Shown here one piece after another: positions 21,456 through 33,189 of a stretch of DNA of 64,000 nucleotides (position 1 is its first letter; every line of letters begins with the position of its first letter). The position numbers were made by a program, and so were the translations under genes. Source of the stretch: Caprella mutica (lineage: Eukaryota > Arthropoda > Malacostraca > Amphipoda > Caprellidae); assembly GCA_947561585.1 (NCBI GenBank), contig CANNZV010000337.1, positions 124,001-188,000 of the forward strand, given 5' to 3'. The notes under the pieces were generated by a model, which saw only the letters and a list, made by a program, of their open reading frames with translations, was not told the origin of the DNA and ran no database searches.

Positions 21456-23656
21456 TGTTTCACTTCTGTTTATAAGTTTTAAAAGGGATGCAAAATGAAA
21501 TTGTCGTTGTTGGAATATGAGCTCAACTTTAGAAATCAAGTGAAAATGCAAGCGGAGAAACTGGGGAAAGAATTCTACGCGGTAAAACATGTTGAGAACT
21601 TGTCTTTATTATTCCCCAGTAAATGTACATGATTTACCCTATAGGATAGGGTAAGTAACGAATTATCGGACCGTTTCTCATTTTTGATCATATTACAAAA
21701 ATATAGCTAATATGTTTTTTGTCTATTTAACTCACCTTTTTATTTAGTATCTATGATACGATACCTAAATATATCATGGATACCATTTACCCTATAAACA
21801 ACGTAGAGTAAGAATCGAATCGCCGACCGAACCGATATTTCGACCAAATTGTGTTTAACTTTAAAATTATAATTTTTTACTCAGAATTAGTGATGAAGTG
21901 AATTGTAATCTTATTTGCTGGTTATTTACGAACATTTTGATCTATTCAGCAGCGAGGTGAACACATCATCAAAACTTTAAAAATATAGAATTATGTTTAT
22001 CATTTGATGAAACGTAAAAAAATGAACCCATTGACTGCTTATTGGGTCAATTGGTCGAAGCCAATCTTACTCCGTTATCGTTTGCCGACCGCAATTCTGA
22101 TTGTTAATATTAGTTAACAATGAGTGTTAGCAGAAGTTGGTTTCTTTATTAGGTGAAAAAAATGTTAGTAACATATTTTTTTTCAATGGTCGGTAAATCG
22201 TTACCCTACCTATGCAAATCGAATCATCGACCAACTGGTCGGAAATTTGTGATTGAGAGTCATAATGTCGACCAACCTAATTCGCTTTGTCGACCAATAC
22301 AAAAAAGTGTATTTACAATAATTATACATATAGATTTATCATAATAATAATGTCAAAATTGAAATAATAAATCACACACACTAAAAATGTTTTGTTAATA
22401 AAAATAATAATTGATAAAAACACACATTGTGAAATATTAATTATGAAATTCCTAAAACATAACAAATTGACAGGTTGATGTTTTTATTGATATAGAAGTT
22501 GGTACGAATTTCTATTAATATTAGTGTGTTGAAACTTTTTCTTATATATAAGGTAAAGTATAAATATAGAAACTAATAACATAATCTATTAATCATATCC
22601 TACTTAAAGTTCCTCTCCAGTCTCCGAGAAATGTGAGTTTGTTTCTTAATGCTGAAAAAATTACACTGATAATCGCATAACATTTTATATTGTACATATA
22701 CTCTTTTTATGTGATTTAAAAGTTAATATTTTTGTATTAAAGTACGAAGTACTAATATGATGCTATATAAAAAATATTGTACGCTTTATTTTATTTTATT
22801 TTCGATTAGAATTTTAAAGAAAGTCGCATGTATAATTGTATATGTTCGGTGCTCGTCACTCAAGTATTTTTGTTATGCGCCATCAGCCGATCTGATCATC
22901 GATCGATGGTTGTTCTAATGATGGATCCATAGATGACACAGCGCGATCGATCGATAGTGTAGATCTTCCATTTTAACATTTTTCAATCGTTCAAAATATG
23001 ATAAATATGTGTATTACATCTTGTTAGAAAATGTGAAAAATTGCACCATATGACCAGAAGGCAAAGAAAATTGTGTATAATATTTTTCTTCTGACTTGTA
23101 CTTAGGGAATTGGAACGTATATTATATCTTATTGATTATATAAAATTTAATCCATATATAAGTATCGAGCAATCGGTACTCTTAGGTTTACAATAGTTTC
23201 AGTGATAATTTGATGAGTTTCCTCAATTCTCATGACTTTGCAAGTTTGACTGTTAACTGTGCCTCCTTTAAAAAAATCGTGTTACAATTCGTACTTGTTT
23301 AATAGTTTTTGTTATATCACAGAATGATAGAAATTAGAAAAATGAGTGTCTCAAGTTTCATTATCATATTGATAATTCAGATTAAATACCTTACCCTTAC
23401 TTCAACCATATCTTGTTAATTTCATGGTAGATAGAAATTATAAGTATTACATTTTCACCATTAGAATTATTTTGTTGATACCATTTAGTATATCTATATT
23501 TGATGTACCTCATCTTAACCCCTTCTCCATCAGTTCCTCCACTCATATTCTATTTGAATTTGTATCATATCCTATAATCTATAATTCTATATCAATAAAG
23601 ATTGCTTTAATAAATTTGATGGGGACTAATACTGAAACTTATTTTAGTAATATTTC

Positions 23657-24165
23657 TTTTCAATTTAATTTCTGTAGGAATTTAACCTCTGCTTCGGAAC
23701 CGAAGGCCATATCGCTGACATAAAAAGGAAATTAAATACAAGGGACTTGAAGAAGCAGTCAGAAAGGAAAGTGGCTTCATGAGCTAAGTACGTCATCTAA
23801 CTTCAACGGTGACAATGCTCATGGATGCACAAAAGCTACTCCATGAATGAAGTCACTTATTAAGGAATGTGACGAAAAGGGACACAAGCAACAGTGGCTG
23901 TACTCACGGATGGAAGAGGAAAATGAAGAATTGATAGTAAATGAAGTTTACGAGTCTACCTAACACAAAATCTAAGACCTCGTAGTTGAAGAGCATAACC
24001 TTAGCGCTATCCTCGAAAATTCCAAGTAGCGTTAACAAAATTATAAACAAGTTAAAAAAAATTAAAAAGACAATGCATAATCCAAATTACAACATTTCGG
24101 GGCACAAGTGACGCCACCTCTCTTTTTTTCCATTCACCAGACAGCTTCGGAATATCAATCCAAAC
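23657..24165 (+). repeat. Interspersed repeat family A, copy 3
   Basis: Nearly full copy: tttctgtaggaatttaacct, gaagaagcagtcagaaagga, gacaatgctcatggatgcac, ctaagacctcgtagttgaag, ccattcaccagacagcttcg. It ends where a partial family C element begins (aagaatgtacaccgtatgtt). Confidence 0.85.
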
Positions 24166-24169
24166 TTCC

Positions 24170-24600
24170 AAAGTATAAGAATGTACACCGTATGTTTTGA
24201 ATTTCAACTAGGAAGGTACACTCAATCCAATACAAATCTTCGTGTATTAAGGTATGAAATATGATAAACTATAAAAAGGTTTGTAAACTTGACGAAGTAA
24301 CTTACAGCTTAAACTAGGACTGAACATGCAATTTTTGTTATTAGAATTCAAATTGAAAATCAAAAGAAAGAATGTAGTGTACAATCTATTTCTACAGCAT
24401 TTTATTTATAGTGTTTCGTACAATTGTTCCACACAGAGTATTAACAACTCTAAAAGCATATAAATTGTCTCATACTGAACAAAATTTTATGCAGTTTCGC
24501 AGATAAATAATCCTAGACGACTAGACCTTAGTTCTATAATATGCAATAAACTCATATTTTTTCCGGAACCTTGAGAGAACCTTTGAAGGTCATAAAAATC
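24170..24600. mobile_element. Partial TTAA-type MITE (family C)
   Basis: Shares gaatgtacaccgtatgtttt, ctagaccttagttctataat and ttccggaacc with intact family C copies, but lacks clean TTAA-flanked ends. Confidence 0.55.
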
Positions 24601-24754
24601 TGGAATAAAATTGCATAGAGCCAATATATTTAAAACTAGATTACATGCACTCGGTAGAATGTATACCTTCGCCTCCGCTTTGACCCGATCCCTTCCAAAA
24701 ACTAACAAAGTAGTAACTGGATAATGACCAATCGTCCCAACAAGTTTCATATTA

Positions 24755-25150
24755 CATGGTTGAATATTTTTTGAGTTATTGAGTTATAAATGACCTTGAC
24801 CTTGATCTTCGTCCAGATCGCTCCCAAATTTCTACCAGATGGTTTCTGGACATTGACCATTCGTCTCATCAAATTTGAGACAATTGGGTTGAATACTTTT
24901 TTTGAGTTATTGAGTTATAAATGGCCTTGACCTTGATATTTGACCTTTGACCAGATCACTGCCAAAATCTGAAAAAATGGTTCATGGATATTGACCAATC
25001 GTCTCACCAAGTTTCATGCAATATGGTTCAATAATTTTTGAGTTATAAATGACCATGACCTTGACCTTTGACCGAGTCGGTCCAAAATTCTTACCAGAAA
25101 GTTACTGGACATTGACCAATTGTTTCACCAAATTTCAGGCAATTTAGTTG
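24755..25150. repeat. Three ~130-bp degenerate repeats with TGACCTTTGACC
   Basis: Three successive related segments, each with tgagttataaatgaccttga, cttgacctttgacc-like words, then ctggacattgaccaatcgtc and accaagtttcatgcaat. The segment ends in gataaataaataaatg, a tail like those of some SINE/LINE 3' ends. The TGACCTTTGACC words are inverted direct-repeat-1 nuclear receptor half-sites. Confidence 0.6.
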
Positions 25151-25929
25151 AACACTTTTTCAGTTAAGCGAATAACAAGATGATAAATAAATAAATGCCG
25201 ATTAAAATGAGACCTTCCTCAAATTTGCGAGGTTAAAAATTGATACATATTTATTCATTTGAAGTCATTAATTTATAAATAGCTATAGTGCAAAAACAAT
25301 TTTAAGGAATCCACGAAACCTCAATTTCTAGATTTAAAAAAATAATTATGAAAGTAGAAATATTATTTTCATCATATTTTTCATTCAAAAACGTTTAATT
25401 TACAATTTTAAAACAGCTTATTTTTGCCTAATGCGTTGTATTTCTAAATAGTAACCATTATGAGTAGTTAAAATGAATGTTTTAGTAGAAATTAATGCAT
25501 ATTCACTTTTTGTGCGTACATTTCACATAACAGCCTGGTCGATTAATTGATTTCATGGTCGGTAAATGATACCTGGTCGAAATATTGAACTTATAAATGA
25601 ACCTTGGTCGAAAAATCGATATATTTCAGAAAATACATGATCTCAAAAAATGATGTTTAGTTCAAAAACCAATATAGCTAGAAACTTCCTGTTTGCAAAT
25701 AAACTAAGTACAAATCAATGGTAACAATCGAGTACATCTATCATTGTAGTGAGAGTACTTGTTTTCAAATAAATTGGAAATTAGGAGAAGGTGTGTTATT
25801 TGGTCGGTGATGCGATTCTTACCCTATATCGATTCAATTTCTTTTCGATTGCTGGGATATCGAATCGATGGATTGTTCCATCGAATCGACAGACCGTTGT
25901 TTATACGGTAAACCCTAATCAGATAAAAA

Positions 25930-26440
25930 TGTTACTGTTTATTGTATCCTCCAATATTACCTAACTAAATGTGTCATGGATACCTACCATTAAAACTTTC
26001 CCAATAAAAAATAAATATATCCTAACTCTTATCCAGAACAAAAAAATAAACAGCAAAGATGCCAGCAATAATGTTGAAAAATCTTTACTTTAATAAAAAA
26101 TAACATAAATAAGCTTTATAAAAACGTTAAATGACAAAAACTACATTAGTTTTATTCTAAGATTTGACAGATCTTACGAGTTGAATGATGGGTTTTGCTG
26201 ATTAAAAAAATCTTTGCAATTTCTTTAATAAAAACCAGTGCATTCCATATGATTGTGCCGTAAAAACTCACTTCTGTAATTTAGAGAAACTCTGTTGATT
26301 CCATTATCATCATTATTTTAATTGCTTGAATTTTTCTGTAGGCCTAATTCCTTCTTTTTACATTTCTTTAAAGTATATCATATATGTAATATAATGATAC
26401 ATTCAATAAGGAGAAACTATTGATATTAGCATTACCTAAC
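25930..26440. other. AT-rich spacer
   Basis: No gene, array or inverted repeat is apparent. The stretch 26060-26160 (aataaaaaataacataaata) is low complexity. Confidence 0.4.
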
Positions 26441-26449
26441 GCAAGTTAA

Positions 26450-27350
26450 TATACCTTGACCTAACGCATTTCAAGCGCGTTATTTTCTCGTGGAATAACA
26501 GTGCACATTGCACAGTCACTCCCTGAATAGAGAGCCAGTCATTCATAGCATACAGAATATACACAGTAGTGACAATCGAGTGAATTGTAAACATGACGTC
26601 ATCGAAAGAACAGGCTTACATATAAATTAGTGGCTTATCAGTTCTAATAACTGGAAACATCTATTACTGTTTTCATATAATGACATTAATTAACTGCTCT
26701 TCTAATATAACACATTTCAATTACCTTGAATTGGATTTAAGAGTGTTGTTGTAATGACGTCACGAGAACAAAACACCTCGATTGACCTTACTATGTCAAT
26801 AGTATGTATTGTGCAGCTATCTGCCTGCTTCTCCCATAAAAAGTAAAAGAAACAGTGATGGTGACGTACTCACGAGTGTAGGGTGTGTCGTAACTTTTCT
26901 CTCTACCTCTATTTTAAATATCTGTGTAACGTACTCTATTACAGTTATATTAAATCTTCACACTGTCTAGTATTTTTCTACCAATTTATTTACTGTAAGC
27001 TATCCTATGTGTGTCGGTTGAAAATTACAGTGCCAGTCACGGAACAGCTGATGTTGAAATGAAATAACATTCCCATATTATTTTTATGTGGTGTAACTTA
27101 CAATTACGTACACATGTACTAGGCAACACTATAACGTTATCGCAGAGCGATAGCACTAATATCTACCAATTTAACAGAATTGTTATGGTTTTAGTAGGCG
27201 TATCCTACAGGTTCACGTGAGGGTCCTTTTAACTCTATGATTCTTATTTACGTACCTATGGTCGTTGTATCGATCAGAATATTAGAAGTAGGTAACTAAC
27301 TAAAGTAAGACGTCGTAAATAATGATTAGATCATTCACGTGAGACACAAA
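26450..27350 (+). promoter_or_regulatory. Candidate regulatory region between APEX1 and the ceramidase gene
   Basis: This stretch is less AT-rich than its surroundings. It carries two perfect CRE octamers TGACGTCA (26594-26601 and 26755-26762) and two CACGTG E-boxes (27214-27219 and 27336-27341). It lies upstream of the 71-bp array and the ceramidase exon on the plus strand. No transcription start can be proven from sequence alone. Confidence 0.35.
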
Positions 27351-27596
27351 GACAGTCTAGGCCGTTCCTATTATCTATTTACATACTTTTCACGGTTAGT
27401 TATTTCAACAAAGAGATTTATAGCGGCAGTTATAATATTCATTGTATTGGTTATTCCTGTAGTTAGATAATTTAACCGTTAAATTAAACAAGGAATAAAC
27501 TTCTCTAGAAACGATTATTTGTTATAGTCTAGACTCTAGAGTGTATTGATGAGAAAAATTCTTCCTAATGAATTAATTTTAAAAAGAAGTGACTGA

Positions 27597-28145
27597 TGAG
27601 ACAGACAGACAGACAGTGACTGATGAGACAGACAGACGGTGACTGATGTCTGATGACACAGACAGACAGACGGTGACTGATGACACAAACAGACAGACGG
27701 TGACTGATGACACAGACAGACAGACGGTGACTGATGACACAAACAGACAGACGGTGACTGATGACACAGACAGACAGACGGTGACTGATGACACAGACAT
27801 ACAGAGACTGATGACACAGACAGACAGACGGTGACTGATGACACAGACTCACAGTGACTGATGACACAGACAGACAGTGACTGATGACACAGACAGACAG
27901 TGACTGATGACACATACAGACAGTGACTGATGACACATACAGACAGTGACTGATGATACATACAGACAGTGACTGATGACACAGACAGACAGTGACTGAT
28001 GACACAGACAGACAGTGACTGATGACACATACAGACAGTGACTGATGACACAGACAGACAGTGACTGATGACACAGACTCACAGTGACTGATGACACAGA
28101 CTCACAGTGACTGATGACACATACAGACGGTGACAGATGACACAC
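27597..28145. repeat. 23-27-bp GTGACTGATGACACAGACAGA minisatellite
   Basis: About 23 units of gtgactgatgacacagacag with gaca extensions of variable length (cagacagacagacg variants at the low end, cagacagaca in the middle, cagactcaca near the high end). Long serine/valine/cysteine-rich minus-strand frames are artefacts of the repeat. Confidence 0.95.
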
Positions 28146-28491
28146 AAACTGTATAGATATAACAATATAATAATTTTTTTATAAAGTACGTTCGCACCAT
28201 CTATAATTTTAATGCACTTTACCATCTCTCCGTTATCTAATAAGCAAAAAATGTTCGTAAAAACTCACCATACATATCTGTAGCTAGTTTTTCATGATGC
28301 AGTAAATTATTGGTATGTAATATTTTCTATTGTGCCACATACCCGCTGGTGAAATGTGATTGTCACTTATATTGTAAGACCTAAAATAACTAAGTTTTCA
28401 TTTATTTAGAGAGTTGAGACTGAAATCTAGAATTAGGCAACGAAAAGTGTGATCATTTCTCTGCAGTTTTCTAATTTCACATAAAAAAGAT

Positions 28492-29908
28492 ACTACTGTA
28501 AATAGATATTGTATGAATGTTCTTCACCGTAAGAGTTCATACCTAGTGGAATATTATTTGTATTGACTGTAAATAGATATTGTATGAATGTTCTTCACCG
28601 TAAGAGTTCATCCCTAGTGGAATATTATTTGTATTGACTGTAAATAGATATTGTATGAATGTTCTTCACCGTAAGAGTTCATCCCTAGTGGAATATTATT
28701 TGTATTGACTGTAAATAGATATTGTATGAATGTTCTTCACCGTAAGAGTTCATCCCTAGTGGAATATTATTTGTATTGACTGTAAATAGATATTGTATGA
28801 ATGTTCTTCACCGTAAGAGTTCATCCCTAGTGGAATATTATTTGTATTGACTGTAAATAGATATTGTATGAATGTTCTTCACCGTAAGAGTTCATCCCTA
28901 GTGGAATATTATTTGTATTGACTGTAAATAGATATTGTATGAATGTTCTTCACCGTAAGAGTTCATCCCTAGTGGAATATTATTTGTATTGACTGTAAAT
29001 AGATATTGTATGAATGTTCTTCACCGTAAGAGTTCATCCCTAGTGGAATATTATTTGTATTGACTGTAAATAGATATTGTATGAATGTTCTTCACCGTAA
29101 GAGTTCATCCCTAGTGGAATATTATTTGTATTGACTGTAAATAGATATTGTATGAATGTTCTTCACCGTAAGAGTTCATCCCTAGTGGAATATTATTTGT
29201 ATTGACTGTAAATAGATATTGTATGAATGTTCTTCACCGTAAGAGTTCATCCCTAGTGGAATATTATTTGTATTGACTGTAAATAGATATTGTATGAATG
29301 TTCTTCACCGTAAGAGTTCATCCCTAGTGAAATATTATTTGTATTGACTGTAAATAGATATTGTATGAATGTTCTTCACCGTAAGAGTTCATCCCTAGTG
29401 GAATATTATTTGTATTGACTGTAAATAGATATTGTATGAATGTTCTTCACCGTAAGAGTTCATCCCTAGTGGAATATTATTTGTATTGACTGTAAATAGA
29501 TATTGTATGAATGTTCTTCACCGTAAGAGTTCATCCCTAGTGGAATATTATTTGTATTGACTGTAAATAGATATTGTATGAATGTTCTTCACCGTAAGAG
29601 TTCATCCCTAGTGGATTATTATTTGTATTGACTGTAAATAGATATTGTATGAATGTTCTTCACCGTAAGAGTTCATCCCTAGTGGAATATTATTTGTATT
29701 GACTGTAAATAGATATTGTATGAATGTTCTTCACCGTAAGAGTTCATCCCTAGTGGAATATTATTTGTATTGACTGTAAATAGATATTGTATGAATGTTC
29801 TTCACCGTAAGAGTTCATCCCTAGTGGAATATTATTTGTATTGACTGTAAAGAGATATTGTATGAATGTTCTTCACCGTAAGAGTTCATCCCTAGTGGAA
29901 TATTATTT
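28492..29908 (+). repeat. 71-bp minisatellite, 20 near-identical units; possible reiterated first exon
   Basis: Twenty head-to-tail copies of a 71-bp unit. Only about five base differences are seen over 1.4 kb. Every unit contains ATGTTCTTCACC/GTAAGAG: an ATG, three codons and a 5' splice-like GTAAGA in phase 0, the same phase as the ceramidase coding exon at 30897. Splicing from any unit would give MFFT followed by ADFHSKW, and so a total length of 267 residues, in the normal range of the family. An overlapping upstream ATG four bases earlier is out of frame. The repeat itself is certain; its role as a first exon is inference. Confidence 0.9.
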
Positions 29909-30050
29909 ATTTTTTAACAATGCATCTGTTTCAGATTCTCTATCGCTATGTAACACAATACGGTAAATAGTTTCAATAGGTAGCTAAAAATTAACATGCT
30001 GGTGAAAAGAAATTGACTCAGAAATGAAAATCCCGGTAAGTGGTAACTAA

Positions 30051-30395
30051 AGTCGTGACAATATGCTATTAAAATCATTGACGAAACAAAATGAAATGGC
30101 ATCGAATACTATATACCGCTGGTTTAGAACGATTCAATAGTGTTTAAGTCTCTCCGTCTATAATATTTTCGGTATCTATGATTTTAAGAGCATATTGTCC
30201 CAGCCCTAGTGCTAGTACTAAGGACGTGACAATATGCTTTTAAAATCATAGATCCTAAGAATATCATAGACGAAACAAAATGAAATGGCATCGAATACTA
30301 TATACCGCTGGTTTAGAACGATTCAATAGTGTTTAATTCTCTCTGTCTATAATATTTTCGGGATCCATGATTTCGAAAGTATATTGTCACAACCC
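30051..30395. mobile_element. Two tandem copies of a GTGACAATATGC MITE (family I)
   Basis: Copies at about 30051-30207 and 30220-30395. Each has ends cgtgacaatatgctttt and inverse agcatattgtcccagccct, and shares ataccgctggtttagaacga inside. A third, inverted copy is at about 60883-61050. Non-coding. Confidence 0.8.
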
Positions 30396-30666
30396 TATTA
30401 ACTATTTATCAAGGACAAGGAGTGAGAATTATTTATTGGAAATTAATACTGATGTAAATTTTAGGTAACCAGAAACTGAAATCAGCACAAAACCAGGAAC
30501 CTAATTTGATATAAGTTTCATGATTTATACTGTAGCTTGAACTTTACGTGACTCCTGTGTATAATCTTTATTATTTCCATATATTGTATGGCATATCATT
30601 AAACACTCGGAGGAAGGATTAGTATTAATATAAAAGTATTTAGTATTTACAGCATTTTTAAATTAC

Positions 30667-30868
30667 AGTGCAACTCCTAAGATATGAAGTATTGGTTACT
30701 TCATAACTTAGAGCCACTTCATATCTATGAACGATAACTATGACGAAATTCTTGACTCTTATCATTTTCTATAATGTAAACATTAAAAACTACTTCATAA
30801 CTCAAGTGCATTTCATAATTCAGATCTCCATTACTCGAGTACTTCATAACTCAAGAGTTTTACTGTAT
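30667..30868. mobile_element. Short CAGTAAAACTC MITE next to the ceramidase acceptor
   Basis: Ends cagtgcaactcctaagatat and inverse actcaagagttttactg, flanked by TA, with cttcataact words repeated inside. This resembles a pogo/Tc1-type MITE. Its right end is only 28 bp from the exon at 30897, so it replaces the branch-point region of that intron. Confidence 0.7.
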
Positions 30869-30896
30869 AATTAACTTTATCATTTTTTTTTGGCAG

Positions 30897-31688
30897 GCTG
30901 ACTTCCACTCGAAATGGTTAGCTTTAGAATCTTCACCGGTAGACTGGTGTGAAGATAACTACGCCGTGACTAACTACATTGCGGAGTTCACCAACACCTT
31001 CTCCAACGCCGGCTTCCTTATCATCCCTGGCATTTGCTTCAACAGATCACTATGGAAGTCCTACAGCACCATCGTCACCAAGGACATCAGTATCCTTTTC
31101 ATCCTGCTGATGGTGGTTGGTCTAGCGAGTGCCTACTTTCACGCGACTCTTTCTCTTTTCGGACAGATGTTAGATGAGGTTTGTATCGTGTGGATTCTGT
31201 GTGGGTCCTACAGTTGCCTTACACCTAATCATTTCAGACCACAGTTTTTCATAGGGATCAATGGGCAGATAATTTCAGCAGTCATCGCATCCCTTCTCAC
31301 GCTTTTCTGGTTTATTTACCCCGCTTTGAACGCGTACGGCTTGTTCATAGTTAGCGTACCTTGTTTTCGAATGCTATGGCGTCAGCTTTACGAGCATAAA
31401 TTAGAAGCTACTCAAAGGCTAGGCGTTACAACTCTTTACTTATCCCTCTTCAGTATTCTTATTTGGTTCATAGATAAGTGGATGTGTGAGAGCGTGAAAT
31501 TCTTGTGGTTACCAGGCCTACACAGTATTTGGCACATTAATATGGCTGTGGCTAGTTACCTAGCACTCACAGTCTTTGGATATTGGAGAGCACATTACGA
31601 CCAGCCAAATTGTGAACCTACTATTGTCTTTTGGCCAGATAATCAATGGGGATATGGTATACCGTATGTTATATGCAAAATGAAGTAG
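30897..31688 (+). CDS. ACER: Alkaline ceramidase, main coding exon
   Basis: Alkaline ceramidase hydrolyses ceramide to sphingosine and fatty acid in ER/Golgi-type membranes. A tttttttttggcag acceptor opens this exon in phase 0, and 263 codons follow to TAG at 31686. Counting from the exon start, the calcium-site motif is Asp16-Trp17-x-Glu19-x-Asn21 and Glu30 (DWCEDNY, YIAEF). The zinc/catalytic residues are Ser78 and His82 (SAYFHATLS), Asp93 (GQMLDE), and His209/His213 (LHSIWH). About seven hydrophobic segments fit the family fold, and the C-terminus has the usual FWPDNQWGYGIPY. The sequence looks closest to the ACER1/ACER2 group. There is no ATG at the N-terminus of this exon, so the initiator lies in an upstream exon, possibly within the 71-bp array (MFFT). 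Confidence 0.95.
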   Translation, partial: ADFHSKWLALESSPVDWCEDNYAVTNYIAEFTNTFSNAGFLIIPGICFNRSLWKSYSTIVTKDISILFILLMVVGLASAYFHATLSLFGQMLDEVCIVWILCGSYSCLTPNHFRPQFFIGINGQIISAVIASLLTLFWFIYPALNAYGLFIVSVPCFRMLWRQLYEHKLEATQRLGVTTLYLSLFSILIWFIDKWMCESVKFLWLPGLHSIWHINMAVASYLALTVFGYWRAHYDQPNCEPTIVFWPDNQWGYGIPYVICKMK

Positions 31689-31710
31689 AATAACTATAAA
31701 CTGACTAGAC

Positions 31711-31716
31711 AATAAA
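31711..31716 (+). terminator. Poly(A) signal AATAAA, proximal
   Basis: AATAAA 23 bp after the ceramidase stop codon. It is possibly too close to be the main signal. Confidence 0.4.
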
Positions 31717-32018
31717 CTAGAGAGCCCATGTACAAATTTTATATAATACTTTAACAGGTTGTCGTATTTTAATGAATGTTGTTTATTGTATTACTCTTTG
31801 TTGAATTTAGAATTCTTTTTTTACTGTTGAAACTGTTGTGATTATACTTGAATGAAATTGATGCATTTAGTGTTTATGATGTAGTAGAAACATTATCAAC
31901 TGTGATGATTATAGCTTTGTAAACTAGGTAGGATATGGAAGACATTATTTGTATTCTAGCACAAATTGCACAATATATTATTGAAAAGATTCTTTCGGAA
32001 GAAAATTGTACACCAATG

Positions 32019-32024
32019 AATAAA
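32019..32024 (+). terminator. Poly(A) signal AATAAA, distal
   Basis: AATAAA followed by tatagtgtttgttattcc, a GT/T-rich downstream element. This would give a 3' UTR of about 360 nt for the ceramidase mRNA and ends before the TTAA elements at 32113. Confidence 0.5.
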
Positions 32025-32112
32025 TATAGTGTTTGTTATTCCATCCTTTAGAAACATTGCAGTAACTCGAAAAGTAGGTGCTAACATCCGTCATAAACCA
32101 AATTGACTTTAA

Positions 32113-32626
32113 AGGTCCTCTCCACTCTAAATTAAAAAAGATTCTGGAATTGCTTTAAATTTCTAAAGCTAAGGTTATATAACAGTAAACAGAAAAGAAA
32201 TCTATCAAGTATTCTGTTCAGAATTGATTATATAAGAAATATTCAACTTTCACTCTTTCTAAGATTCATTAGAAGAATAAGTATGAATACTTAGTAGGCA
32301 TCTCTCGTATATACCTATTCAAATTAACAGTTCTCTAGATTGGGAAATTTTATGATATTTGCAAGAAATACTTAATTAGGCACTTGGATTCTTTATATGG
32401 ATTCATTGTCTTGGAATCAGCTTTGTTATTGTTTTGAATTTGTCCGATCTAGTTAGCCTATTGGATAATTGGACTTTTTCTTTGCTTGAAATTCAGAGGG
32501 TTGAAGAAGATTGGAAATAAATTATAATAAAAACATTGAACCAAATTGAAATGGTTTGTAGTTTTATAACCAATAACCTTAGTTCTAATGAATAGAGAAA
32601 TAAAACATTTACAGTTGAGGGGACCT
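32113..32626. mobile_element. TTAA-inserting MITE family C, copy 2
   Basis: Ends AGGTCCTCTCCACT and inverse GAGGGGACCT. TTAA lies at 32109-32112 and 32627-32630. It shares the second TTAA with the next copy. Confidence 0.8.
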
Positions 32627-32630
32627 TTAA

Positions 32631-33185
32631 AGGTCCCTTCCAAGCAATTTTTTTAATGGCATCAATCAATGAGGCTAATGTTTCTTATCTTCTTCCTGCA
32701 AACCTCATGAAATTTGATAGTATATTCTTAATTTCATATGCTTTTAAAGATTTTTATAATCAAAACACTACAATAGTCATTTTACTTTAGACTTGCTAAT
32801 TCTCAGTCTGAAGAAAAAGAATGTACACCGTTTGTTTTGAATGTAAACTAGGTATTAGGTATACTAAATTCATTTAATATTCGCGTAAAGGTATGGAAGT
32901 GGATAAACTTGTTATAGAAACGTTTTTATATTTTAGGAAATAATTAAAATCTTAAAGAAAGGCCATAATCGCATTGTTTGTTAATAAATTTCAAATTTGA
33001 AATCAAAACAAAGAGTGTAGAATCTTCTACAGCTTCGTACAATTGTTGCACACAAGAGTATTCCAAGCAAATAATAAAATAAATACTGAACTGAATTGTA
33101 TGCGGTTTGCAGAATAATGATCGTAGACCTTAGTTCTATAATAGTATGAAGTAAACTCATTTTTCCCGGAGCCTGAAGAGGACCT
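32631..33185. mobile_element. TTAA-inserting MITE family C, copy 3
   Basis: Starts AGGTCCCTTCCAAGC directly after the TTAA shared with copy 2 and ends GAAGAGGACCT. The right flank TCAA is a one-base change of TTAA. The interior is collinear with 9602-10201. Confidence 0.75.
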
Positions 33186-33189
33186 TCAA

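Larger units (their letters stand above)
21785..25925. mobile_element. Possible large non-autonomous element with inverted ends
   Basis: Inverted ends are suggested by taaacaacg, agtaagaatcgaatcgccga on the left against the inverse of tcggtgatgcgattcttacc and cgttgttta on the right. Both flanks are rich in ggtcga/tcgacc words (22030-22300 and 25530-25620). A partial GGGTAAGT MITE lies at 21645-21785. Inside are partial family C and A repeats. No coding region is recognisable. The boundaries are tentative. Confidence 0.35.

Noticed and set aside
27536..28145. Long minus-strand frames rich in Ser, Val, Cys
   Set aside because: They are translations of the gtgactgatgacacagaca array in several frames with overlapping alternatives; no splice or start context.
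28492..29908. CRISPR-like array
   Set aside because: The units are contiguous 71-bp repeats with no unique spacers, in a spliced animal genome.
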